A stretch of 64,000 bases of DNA from CALAMC01 sp964459465 (GTDB lineage: Bacteria > Zixibacteria > MSB-5A5 > GN15 > PGXB01): positions 1 to 64,000 of the forward strand of contig CAYWLR010000006.1 of the NCBI GenBank assembly GCA_964459465.1. The letters are read 5' to 3'. The notes under the pieces are model-generated. The model ran no database searches and was not told the origin of the DNA. It worked only from the letters and a program-made list of their open reading frames with translations. Shown in pieces: positions 17,783 to 25,229 of this stretch. The stretch's first letter is position 1, and each line of letters begins with the position of its first letter. Position numbers and translations under genes: made by a program.

Positions 17783-20700
17783 CAGATTTTGCCTCCTGTC
17801 ACGACGGCCGTTTCTTCCGGCTGGGTTTCCGCCTTTTTGGTGAATTCGAGGTCACAACGCAAGCAGCGGCAGGCCTCGTGACGGGCCTCGTCGATCGATA
17901 ACGAAACCTCGACTTCGGAGAAGTTGCGTTTACGCCATTCGGCCGGAGCCCGCGGTGTTTCGACCCGCCTGCCGCCGGTATCATCTCGGATATCCATGGG
18001 CTCGACATACACGCTCGGCACGCGCCGCTCCGCCGGCTGGCGCATCGGTTCGCCGCGAACATAGCGGTCAACCATGGCCGCCACGCGTTTCCCCGCCGCG
18101 ATAGCCTCAACCACCGTGTTGGGCCCGGTGACGACGTCGCCCGCCGCGAATATGCCGGGGCGATTAGTCATCAGGGTATTGTCGTCCACATGGACGGTAT
18201 TGTTTTTGGTGGTTTCGATGCCGCTCAATCGGGCCGGTGAGATGGCGTCGATGCCGGAGTCCTCGCCGATGGCGACGATTAAAGTATCCAGTTCGAGCTT
18301 GAATTCGGTCCCCGGAACCGCCACCGGCCGCCGCCGACCGCTGGAGTCCATTTCGCCGAGATCATTGCGGACGCATTCAAGTCCGGTCAATTTGCCGTTA
18401 GTCGCCAGAACACGCACCGGCGAAACCAGCGTCTGCATCCTGATGCCTTCCTGTTCGGCGGCATCGACTTCTTCGGCGAAAGCGGGCATCTCATCCCGGG
18501 TGCGACGATACAATATCGTCACGGACTCGACGTTGCTTTGTCGCAGGGCCATGCGCGCCGCGTCGATGGCGGAGTTGCCGCCGCCGATAACCCCGACCCG
18601 GCCGCGCGCGACCTGTTCACTGCCCAGATTGAATGATTTCAAAAATTCTATCGACGGATAAACCCCTTCGACATTCTCGTTTTCGAGACGCAGAGGACGG
18701 CTCTTGTGCGCTCCCAGCGCCAGCACCACCGCCTTGAAACCGTTTTTCATCATGTCGTCGACGGTTATATCGCGCCCGAAAGCCACGCCGCATTTGATGG
18801 TTATATTTTCATCGACCAGAGAGTCGATTTCTTTTTTGATTACCTCGCGAGGCAGACGATAGGACGGAATAGCACAGTACAGCATGCCGCCCAGCTCCTG
18901 CTCGCATTCGAAGACGGTTATCTTATATCCTTTAAGGGAGAGATAATGCGCCGCCGTCATGCCGGCCGGCCCGGACCCGACAATGGCCACGTGCGGCGGC
19001 TCGCCGTCCTGCCACCGGGTTCGTTCTGGTTTGTACGTTGTCGGGTCATACCGATCGGTTACAAACCTCTTGAGGGCGCGAATCGCGATGGCTTCGCCGC
19101 CGCTGCTTCCCGCCCGGCAGTGGCTTTCGCACGGATGGTGACAGACACGGCCGCACACCGACGGAAACGGATTGGCCTCACGGATTACCCGATAGGCCTC
19201 TTCGAATTCACCCCGGGCGATATGGGCCACATAACGCCACGCCTCCGTGCCCAGCGGACAGGCCGACTGACACGGTGCTCCGACCAGTTCCCGGCAGACG
19301 AAGGCGTCGCATTTCTTGTCGATGATATGCCGTTCGAATTCCTTGCGGAAATATTTCAGCGCGCTCAAGACCGGGTTGGGCGCCGACTGCCCCAGGCCGC
19401 ACATGGTCGTGTCTTTAACGACCAGCGCCAGTTCTTCGAGCAAATCCAGGTCGGCCATAGTGGCGCGGCCTTCGCTGATGTCTTCGAGAATTTCATACAT
19501 TCTCTGCGTCCCCTTGCGGCAGGTGAAACACTTTCCGCAGGATTCGTCCTTGAGGAAGTTCATGAAGTACTTGGCGACGTCCACCATGCAGGTATTTTCG
19601 TCCATGACAATCATGCCGCCGGAACCCATGATGGATCCGGCCTTGGCCAAACTGTCGTAGCTGATGGGCAAATCGAACAGCCGTTCGGGGATGCATCCGC
19701 CCGACGGGCCACCGGTCTGCACCGCTTTGATGCGGGCTTTACCCACCGGCCCCCCGCCGATGTTATAGACGACTTCGCTAAGCTTGGTTCCCAGCGGGAC
19801 CTCGACCAGGCCGGTGTTTTTGATTTTGCCGACCAGTGAGAAGATTTTAGTCCCGGTATTGCCGGGTATGCCGATCTTGCTGTACTCGGCGGCCCCCCGG
19901 CTGATGATGACCGGAATGTTGGCCAGGGTTTCGACGTTATTGATACAGGTCGGACTGCCGAACAAGCCTTTTTGTATCGGATAGGGCGGCCGTTGCCGCG
20001 GTTCTCCCATGAAACCCTCGATCGAACGAATCAGGGCGGTTTCCTCGCCGCAAACAAAAGCCCCAGCCCCGCGGACAATATCGATGTCGAAGTCAATACC
20101 GGTGCCGAGAATGTTTTTGCCCAGCAATCCGGCGTCGCGGCTTTGACGGATGGCAATAATGGCGTGCTTGATGGCCAGAGGGTATTCACTCCGGACATAA
20201 ATAATGCCCCGGGTGGCCCCGATGGCGATTCCGGCGATCATCATGCCTTCCAGAATAGAGTGGGGATTACCCTCCAGCAGACTGCGGTCCATATAGGCGC
20301 CGGGGTCACCCTCGTCGGCGTTGCAGATTATATATTTCTGCGTCGTGCCGTTGCCGGAAGCCCGGGCCAGCGCCCATTTTCTGCCGGTGGGAAAGCCTGC
20401 CCCGCCGCGACCCCTGATCCCGGATTCGATAACTTCGTTTATTATCCATTCGGGGTCGAGATTGGTCAGAATCTTTTCAATAGCCTGATAGCCACCGTTT
20501 TCGACATAATTTGAAATCCTGATCGGGTCCAGTTTTTCATTACTGCCCAAAATCGTTCTGGTTTGATATTTAAAGAAAGGAATGTTATCCTGGTTCTTAT
20601 ACATAGTATCCTTCTGGGGATCCTTGTAAAGCAGGCTATCGACGACATAGCCGTTGAGGGCGCTGTCGATGATGCGCGGGACGTCTTCCATTTTCAGTTT

Positions 20701-20970
20701 GGGATACAAATGACGTCCCGGTTGAACGAGGATGAACGGGTCCATTTCGCAAAAGCCCTGACAGCCGGTAATGCGGAGAGCTATTTTTTCCTGAAGCCCC
20801 GTTTTCAGGATATGTCTTTTAATAACTCTGATGATGTCATTGGAACCACTCGCCTGGCCGCCGGTGCCGGCGCACAGCACCAGTGTCGGCTTATCAAAAG
20901 ATTCCTCTTTATCATCCGCAACCCGTCGTCGAAAACCTGCGAATTCCTGCAATGACGAGAATTTTTTCAT
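17782..20970 (-). CDS. NuoF-GltD fusion: NADH/FMN/Fe-S subunit fused to FAD/NADPH glutamate-synthase small-subunit-like module
   Basis: A 1062-residue chain. The N-terminal ~100 residues are a thioredoxin-like [2Fe-2S] domain (LCAGTGG, TGCQGFCEMDP). Next comes NuoF with the FMN/NADH glycine loop (GRGGAGFPTGRKW) and the [4Fe-4S] motif ESCGKCFTCRKGT...MCGLGQ. From about residue 560 the GltD/NfnB-like module begins: Cys-rich CQSACPLGTEAWRYVAHIA and CGRVCHHPCESHC, FAD site VAIVGSGPAGM, NADPH site GVIGGGNSAID and the GIFAAGDVV end. NuoF of HydABC-type enzymes is the site of flavin-based bifurcation. Adding GltD brings a second flavin and NADP(H). The gene sits between NuoE- and NuoG-like genes, so the complex could link NADH, NADPH and ferredoxin pools. 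Confidence 0.88.
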   Translation of the reverse strand: MKKFSSLQEFAGFRRRVADDKEESFDKPTLVLCAGTGGQASGSNDIIRVIKRHILKTGLQEKIALRITGCQGFCEMDPFILVQPGRHLYPKLKMEDVPRIIDSALNGYVVDSLLYKDPQKDTMYKNQDNIPFFKYQTRTILGSNEKLDPIRISNYVENGGYQAIEKILTNLDPEWIINEVIESGIRGRGGAGFPTGRKWALARASGNGTTQKYIICNADEGDPGAYMDRSLLEGNPHSILEGMMIAGIAIGATRGIIYVRSEYPLAIKHAIIAIRQSRDAGLLGKNILGTGIDFDIDIVRGAGAFVCGEETALIRSIEGFMGEPRQRPPYPIQKGLFGSPTCINNVETLANIPVIISRGAAEYSKIGIPGNTGTKIFSLVGKIKNTGLVEVPLGTKLSEVVYNIGGGPVGKARIKAVQTGGPSGGCIPERLFDLPISYDSLAKAGSIMGSGGMIVMDENTCMVDVAKYFMNFLKDESCGKCFTCRKGTQRMYEILEDISEGRATMADLDLLEELALVVKDTTMCGLGQSAPNPVLSALKYFRKEFERHIIDKKCDAFVCRELVGAPCQSACPLGTEAWRYVAHIARGEFEEAYRVIREANPFPSVCGRVCHHPCESHCRAGSSGGEAIAIRALKRFVTDRYDPTTYKPERTRWQDGEPPHVAIVGSGPAGMTAAHYLSLKGYKITVFECEQELGGMLYCAIPSYRLPREVIKKEIDSLVDENITIKCGVAFGRDITVDDMMKNGFKAVVLALGAHKSRPLRLENENVEGVYPSIEFLKSFNLGSEQVARGRVGVIGGGNSAIDAARMALRQSNVESVTILYRRTRDEMPAFAEEVDAAEQEGIRMQTLVSPVRVLATNGKLTGLECVRNDLGEMDSSGRRRPVAVPGTEFKLELDTLIVAIGEDSGIDAISPARLSGIETTKNNTVHVDDNTLMTNRPGIFAAGDVVTGPNTVVEAIAAGKRVAAMVDRYVRGEPMRQPAERRVPSVYVEPMDIRDDTGGRRVETPRAPAEWRKRNFSEVEVSLSIDEARHEACRCLRCDLEFTKKAETQPEETAVVTGGKI

Positions 20971-21005
20971 ATATAAAACGCTCCTATCGCGATTTTTATC
21001 CGACG

Positions 21006-21857
21006 TTAATCAATAACCGCTCCGCCCAAATCCAGCATGTGGCCCTTGCACCCTTTCCGGGAACAAATCTGAACGATGCCTCCGCCTCGCACGATCATCG
21101 GCACCATAGGTGCGCCACATTCGCCGCATTTGGCCCCGCCGATCATTTCCGCGTGGCAGTACGGACAGAAGAAATTGACCACCATATCTTCGGGAATGGG
21201 GTATTCGGATTCCACTTTGTAACTGCCATAAACACTGGAAAGCGCCATCGGACCATGCTGACTGCCATATGCGATCGTGACCCGGATAGCCGGATAACCG
21301 TCGATGGTCCGTCGTGAGTCCATCAGGCTGTGATTGCAGCGTGAACAACTAACCTCAAGAGGAAACAGCCGTTGATCAGTTTCCACTTCTCGTTCCTTTT
21401 CCCCCGCCCGAACCGAATCAATGATGTCCGAGACCCGGGCTATCTGAACTTTGGGGTAATAATGCCCATCGATAACTATGACCGGTCCCAAGGCGCAAGC
21501 CCCAAGACAATTGACCGTTTCAAGAGTAAATTCGCGGTCTTCGGTGGTTTGTCCGGCCTTAATTCCGAGGATTTTCTCGACCTCCTTGGCGACCGTCGGC
21601 CCCCCCCGAACATGACAGGCCGTCCCCAGGCAAACTGAAATCAGATGTCTTCCGCGCGGCACCAGGCTGAATGCCCGGTAAAAGGTCGCGACACCATAGA
21701 TGTCAACCAGCGGTTTATTCGTTTCCCGGGCGACGCGGTACAACTCTTCTTTAGGGAGATAACCATGCTTTGCTTGAATATTTTCAAGCATCTGAATTAC
21801 TCCGGTTTTCAATTTGTCAGGTTCGGCTGTCGAAATGCTTGTTTCGTGATGATTCAT
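21006..21857 (-). CDS. NuoE-like [2Fe-2S] subunit with C-terminal zinc-ribbon extension
   Basis: The 283-residue product begins with a complete NuoE/HydC domain, with a thioredoxin-like [2Fe-2S] site in SVCLGTACHVRGG and NCLGACALGPV. The remaining ~120 residues are not part of NuoE and carry three CxxC-type pairs (VSCSRCNHS, FFCPYCHAEM, AKCGECGAP) plus a CSRKGC end, suggesting one or two zinc ribbons. It should pass electrons to or from the NuoF subunit encoded 35 bases downstream. The extension may mediate assembly or docking of a partner. Confidence 0.88.
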   Translation of the reverse strand: MNHHETSISTAEPDKLKTGVIQMLENIQAKHGYLPKEELYRVARETNKPLVDIYGVATFYRAFSLVPRGRHLISVCLGTACHVRGGPTVAKEVEKILGIKAGQTTEDREFTLETVNCLGACALGPVIVIDGHYYPKVQIARVSDIIDSVRAGEKEREVETDQRLFPLEVSCSRCNHSLMDSRRTIDGYPAIRVTIAYGSQHGPMALSSVYGSYKVESEYPIPEDMVVNFFCPYCHAEMIGGAKCGECGAPMVPMIVRGGGIVQICSRKGCKGHMLDLGGAVID

Positions 21858-21902
21858 AAAGCAACCTGTTTATATTAATTGGTGTTATTGGTTATCCAAA
21901 TC

Positions 21903-22166
21903 CTATGAATATTCCTGGCAACGCCAGACCCCTCCGGCCGGTTTGGGCAAAAGGCAGGTGGTCCGACGCTCACAATTGACGCATAGGCCGACCAATTTAT
22001 TTTCGCTTGATGATAGTTCTGAAAGCGGGTGTTCCACCGTCCCGTCGGCTTCATACATTTCGCAAAACTGAGGATCGGAACTTTGGCTTTTACGATAAAG
22101 ACAAATATCGACGTTGCGGCAGCTGGAGCATAGACCCTGCGATATTTTGTATTCGCCAGTCCCCAT
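21903..22166 (-). CDS. Small Cys-rich protein heading the NuoEFG-like operon
   Basis: An 87-residue protein made of two similar halves, each with CxxC-x5-C and a later Cys (LCSSCRNVDICL...FCEMY; LCVNCERRTTCLLP...WRCQEY). This suggests two small zinc or iron-sulfur sites. It is the first gene of the minus-strand operon, 45 bases before the NuoE-like gene, with AAGGG near the ATG at 22166. A shorter-spaced alternative frame in the same place lacks the Cys pattern. Function unknown; an electron carrier or assembly factor for the complex is an inference from position. Confidence 0.7.
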   Translation of the reverse strand: MGTGEYKISQGLCSSCRNVDICLYRKSQSSDPQFCEMYEADGTVEHPLSELSSSENKLVGLCVNCERRTTCLLPKPAGGVWRCQEYS

Positions 22167-22540
22167 GAATGGCCCTTAATTATAAATTTGCAACCGGCCA
22201 TAGTTACCGCAGAAGGGACAAACGGTGATTAATCTGTTTTCGATAAAAAGATTATTCGTTTATTAATACGTCTCTTCCGCCCAAAATCCCACAGTTGTTT
22301 AAAATCGTAAAATCCGTCCATATATGTATAGCAAACTTTGTTCCATTTTTCACATGCAGGGGTGACAAAGAGGATTTCTTCCCATTCCCCGATTTAGGCA
22401 TATAAGATATTGTATGATAATAATATAACAATTCGCTGTCGAACGCGGTTTTTAAGACAGCTTTTAATTATGGGGAAAATTTGTATAATAATAGTGGGGA
22501 ATAATGGGCCATTGGGTAATAATGCCCCGGTATGCCCGAT
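22167..22540. other. Intergenic region between NtrC-type regulator and Fe-S operon
   Basis: A 374-base AT-rich region. It contains the sigma-54 promoter (22331-22345) and, upstream of it (22440-22530), near-repeats such as TGGGGAA and AATAATG, each twice, which could be activator sites. About 150 bases of leader precede the Cys-rich gene. No gene recognised. Confidence 0.5.
22331..22345 (-). promoter_or_regulatory. Sigma-54 (-24/-12) promoter of the Fe-S operon
   Basis: On the minus strand the sequence is TGGAAC-AAAGT-TTGC, matching TGGCAC-N5-TTGC with one mismatch and exact spacing. It points into the operon that begins with the Cys-rich gene, and a GAFTGA-containing sigma-54 activator gene ends about 200 bases upstream. 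Transcription would start near 22319, giving a leader of about 150 bases. Confidence 0.62.
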
Positions 22541-23887
22541 CTATTGAATGCGATACTTGTTCATTTTGGCCCGGAGGGTTTTCCTGTCTATGCCCAGCAT
22601 TGCGGCAGCACGCGATTTATTATAGTCGACATTGGCCAATACATTCCGTATATGCTCGGCTTCAACTTCTAATAACGTCCTTTTCATGCCGCCGCCGCTC
22701 CGGGCGGTATAACGCATAAAGGACGGCAAATCGGGCACATTTATGATATTGCCGTCGGCCATGATCACCATCCTTTGAATCACGTTTTCAAGTTCACGGA
22801 CGTTTCCCGGCCAATCGTAGTTTTGCATGATGTTCAGGGCCTCATCGGAAAATTGCAGGTCTTTGCCGCCCATTTCCAGGCCGAATTTCCTGACAAAATG
22901 ACGCGCCAATAGCAGGATATCATCACCTCGCTCCCGCAGGGGTGGGATATTGATAGTAATGACGCTGATGCGGAAAAACAGGTCATGGCGGAACAGATTT
23001 TTTTTAATCAGGGTATCCAGGTTTTTATTGGTCGCCGAGATGATACGGACGTCTACCTGACGGCTTTTATTGTCGCCGACCATGCAGACTTGTTTGTCCT
23101 GAAGGACGCGCAGCAGTTTCACCTGCATGTTGAGGCTGGTTTCGCTGATTTCATCCAGAAAAATGGTTCCCCCGTCGGCCGTCTGGAAAAACCCGGCCCG
23201 GGTTTCAGACGCCCCGGTGAAAGCTCCTTTGACATGACCGAACAACTCACTTTCCAGCAGACTTTCCGGGATACCGCCACAGTTTATTGGCACGAACGAG
23301 GCGGCGTTGCGTGAACTGGTATAATGTATCGCCCGCGCCACCAACTCCTTGCCGGTACCGCTTTCGCCGGTCAAAAGAACCGTCGCCGGCGAATTGGCCA
23401 CTTTTTCGATGGCCTCGAAGACGCGCCTCATTACGCTTGATTTTCCGATAAGCCCGAATTGCTCAGGCAAAGCCGACTGCAGGCGCGGTTCCATCGTCCG
23501 CCGCGCATTGATTTTGCCAAAGGCCCGGTCCACGGCCGCGTTTAACTCCCCGACCGTCAGGGGCCGCGCCAGATAATCGGTCGCTCCCGTTGTGACCGCT
23601 TCCACCGCCCCACCTATGGAGGCGGTGCGGGTTATCACGATTATTTCCATCCCGCGATAGTTGTTGCGCACGTGTCGCACCAGGTCCAGGCCATTTATTT
23701 CCGGCGCTTTATTATCCGTGATGACAAGGTTGATTTCGGTTTTTTCCAGAAGTCGCATGGCTTCCTCGACGCTGGTCGCCATGAATATTCGGTAACCGGA
23801 CGCGGACAAATTTCGTTGGATGAATTCCAGCGTATCGGCGGAGTTTTCGACGACCAGAATAACGCCTTTTTCTGCGTTGGCACTCAT
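22541..23887 (-). CDS. NtrC-family sigma-54 activator with degenerate receiver domain
   Basis: The 448-residue protein has a receiver (1-120), a sigma-54 AAA+ domain with Walker A GESGTGKE and the GAFTGA loop, and a C-terminal Fis-type helix-turn-helix (NKSRAAAMLGIDRKTL). The receiver keeps the acceptor Asp (LVITDNK), but its acidic pair is Glu-Asn (VVENS) and the conserved Lys is Arg (ARPLT), so normal phosphorylation switching is doubtful. It lies directly upstream of a sigma-54 promoter driving the NuoEFG/GltD operon and is its obvious regulator by position. The ATG at 23887 is chosen; the ribosome site is weak (GAGG 10-13 bases upstream). An HTH protein gene precedes it. Confidence 0.88.
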   Translation of the reverse strand: MSANAEKGVILVVENSADTLEFIQRNLSASGYRIFMATSVEEAMRLLEKTEINLVITDNKAPEINGLDLVRHVRNNYRGMEIIVITRTASIGGAVEAVTTGATDYLARPLTVGELNAAVDRAFGKINARRTMEPRLQSALPEQFGLIGKSSVMRRVFEAIEKVANSPATVLLTGESGTGKELVARAIHYTSSRNAASFVPINCGGIPESLLESELFGHVKGAFTGASETRAGFFQTADGGTIFLDEISETSLNMQVKLLRVLQDKQVCMVGDNKSRQVDVRIISATNKNLDTLIKKNLFRHDLFFRISVITINIPPLRERGDDILLLARHFVRKFGLEMGGKDLQFSDEALNIMQNYDWPGNVRELENVIQRMVIMADGNIINVPDLPSFMRYTARSGGGMKRTLLEVEAEHIRNVLANVDYNKSRAAAMLGIDRKTLRAKMNKYRIQ

Positions 23888-24073
23888 CGATTTCAAAATC
23901 CTCTATCCGGGTCGATTTTTTTCAATTCTGAAGAATCCCGCGTTAAATAGTTATCACTAATAATAATTGTCGCCGTAATCTGAAAGTCAAGTCAAAGCTG
24001 CCGCCGAAATTCACGAAAACACCCGTCTTCAGATATCCGGTAATCGCTCGTCCCGGTTGGCTATCGGGTTTCG

Positions 24074-24688
24074 TTACAGCAACTGGGCGAATAAAATGGA
24101 TGACATTTCTATTTCTTCGCCGACATTGCCCCGCCTGGCCCGCACCAGCAATTCGTCATCGAAGCATAATGAAATATCCTGCACCTTTATAGTTTCGTAA
24201 TTGTCGGCATTTCTTACTTTAAGATGCGCCGGTTTGCCGAACCGTATGGCCATCTGCAGAATCACATTCGTCAGAATGGCGGAAAGATCATTCCGGCCGC
24301 CATTTTCGATACCCTGGGCGGCGACCGATGCCCATATTTCTTCAAAATCGATATTCTGACTGGAAATGATTTTCGATATCAGTGAATTTACGGCGGCCCG
24401 ATAGTTGTCATTGGTGCTTTCCGACAGAAGCTTAAGCCCCGACAAAAGAAGGACCGCCTCATTCAGAGTCAAATCGGACAGCCTGACGAGCATGCTTCTT
24501 AACAAACGATATCCCTTGAGCTGGCGGTCATAATATACCGGCAATCCGGCTTGTGACAGGCGTTCGATATGACGAAACGCCGTTCGCTCCGAGATATCGA
24601 ATTTCCCGGCAATATCCGCTATGCTCAAGGATATGCGCGTATGCAACAGCATCATAAGATTTATCAATTCTTTAATTGTACTACCCAT
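24074..24688 (-). CDS. HTH_11/YafY-like transcriptional regulator lacking a full WYL domain
   Basis: In this 204-residue protein residues 1-65 form a DeoR/HTH_11 helix-turn-helix (LSIADIAGKFDISERTAFRHIERL, then a wing with YYDRQLKGYRL). The next part (LTLNEAVLLLSGLKLLSES) resembles the linker of WYL-domain regulators, but the usual ligand-binding WYL domain is missing or reduced; family members are normally around 300 residues. The ATG at 24688 has AAGGGGAC upstream. It lies 20 bases after a small exported-protein gene and upstream of the NtrC-type gene, in a run of regulators. The C-terminal 80 residues are not recognised. Confidence 0.68.
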   Translation of the reverse strand: MGSTIKELINLMMLLHTRISLSIADIAGKFDISERTAFRHIERLSQAGLPVYYDRQLKGYRLLRSMLVRLSDLTLNEAVLLLSGLKLLSESTNDNYRAAVNSLISKIISSQNIDFEEIWASVAAQGIENGGRNDLSAILTNVILQMAIRFGKPAHLKVRNADNYETIKVQDISLCFDDELLVRARRGNVGEEIEMSSILFAQLL

Positions 24689-24708
24689 TTCTGTCCCCTT
24701 TTATAATC

Positions 24709-24972
24709 CTAAATTTTGTTCAAAATGGTTATTTCAATTACCAGCATAAGCCAGTTAAAATTCGCCGGTGGTTGATCCCCCGATTCAATGTTGCTGCCGT
24801 GGCCGGTTGTATCGCCGCCACCGTCAATCGGGATAGTATCCGGCGGACTGGTGATGCCAGGTGTATCGGCTATGGCCAGAGTTGGTGCGGTGTCGGGAAA
24901 AATGCCGGCCAGCGCCAGGGTGGTGATCACTGCATAAACCATCCAATTGCGTGATTTGTTGATGGGGTGCAT
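24709..24972 (-). CDS. Small exported or membrane-anchored protein, unknown
   Basis: An 87-residue product with an N-terminal hydrophobic segment (MVYAVITTLALAGIF), a Pro/Thr/Asp/Gly-rich middle (ITSPPDTIPIDGGGD) and a hydrophobic C-terminus (FNWLMLVIEITILN). GGAGAGG lies just before the ATG at 24972. It sits between a giant kinase-AAA+ regulator and an HTH regulator on the same strand, so a signalling-peptide or small sensor role is possible. Nothing diagnostic is visible. Confidence 0.5.
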   Translation of the reverse strand: MHPINKSRNWMVYAVITTLALAGIFPDTAPTLAIADTPGITSPPDTIPIDGGGDTTGHGSNIESGDQPPANFNWLMLVIEITILNKI

Positions 24973-25229
24973 GTTACAACCTCTCCGTTTTTGAAGTTCA
25001 TGTTCTTGGCGGAGAGGTAATCGAATCGCATACCGGAATGCCTCGCTCCTGCGCAGGAAGCGCAATTAGATAATCGACAACGACTTGCGGTTTTGGAAAT
25101 TGGGCCGGGGACTTTCCCGGTTTCACTATTATTTCAATGATATTTCATACCTGCCGCAATGGCGCATTGACAGTGCATTTGGGCTTGGTCGCAAGTGAAA
25201 TAAAAATGAAAGAATGAAATATATGACTA

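Noticed and set aside
21875..22201. Alternative 108-codon frame at the head of the Fe-S operon
   Set aside because: A different frame at the same place (21903-22166) has two repeated Cys motifs and fits the operon better.
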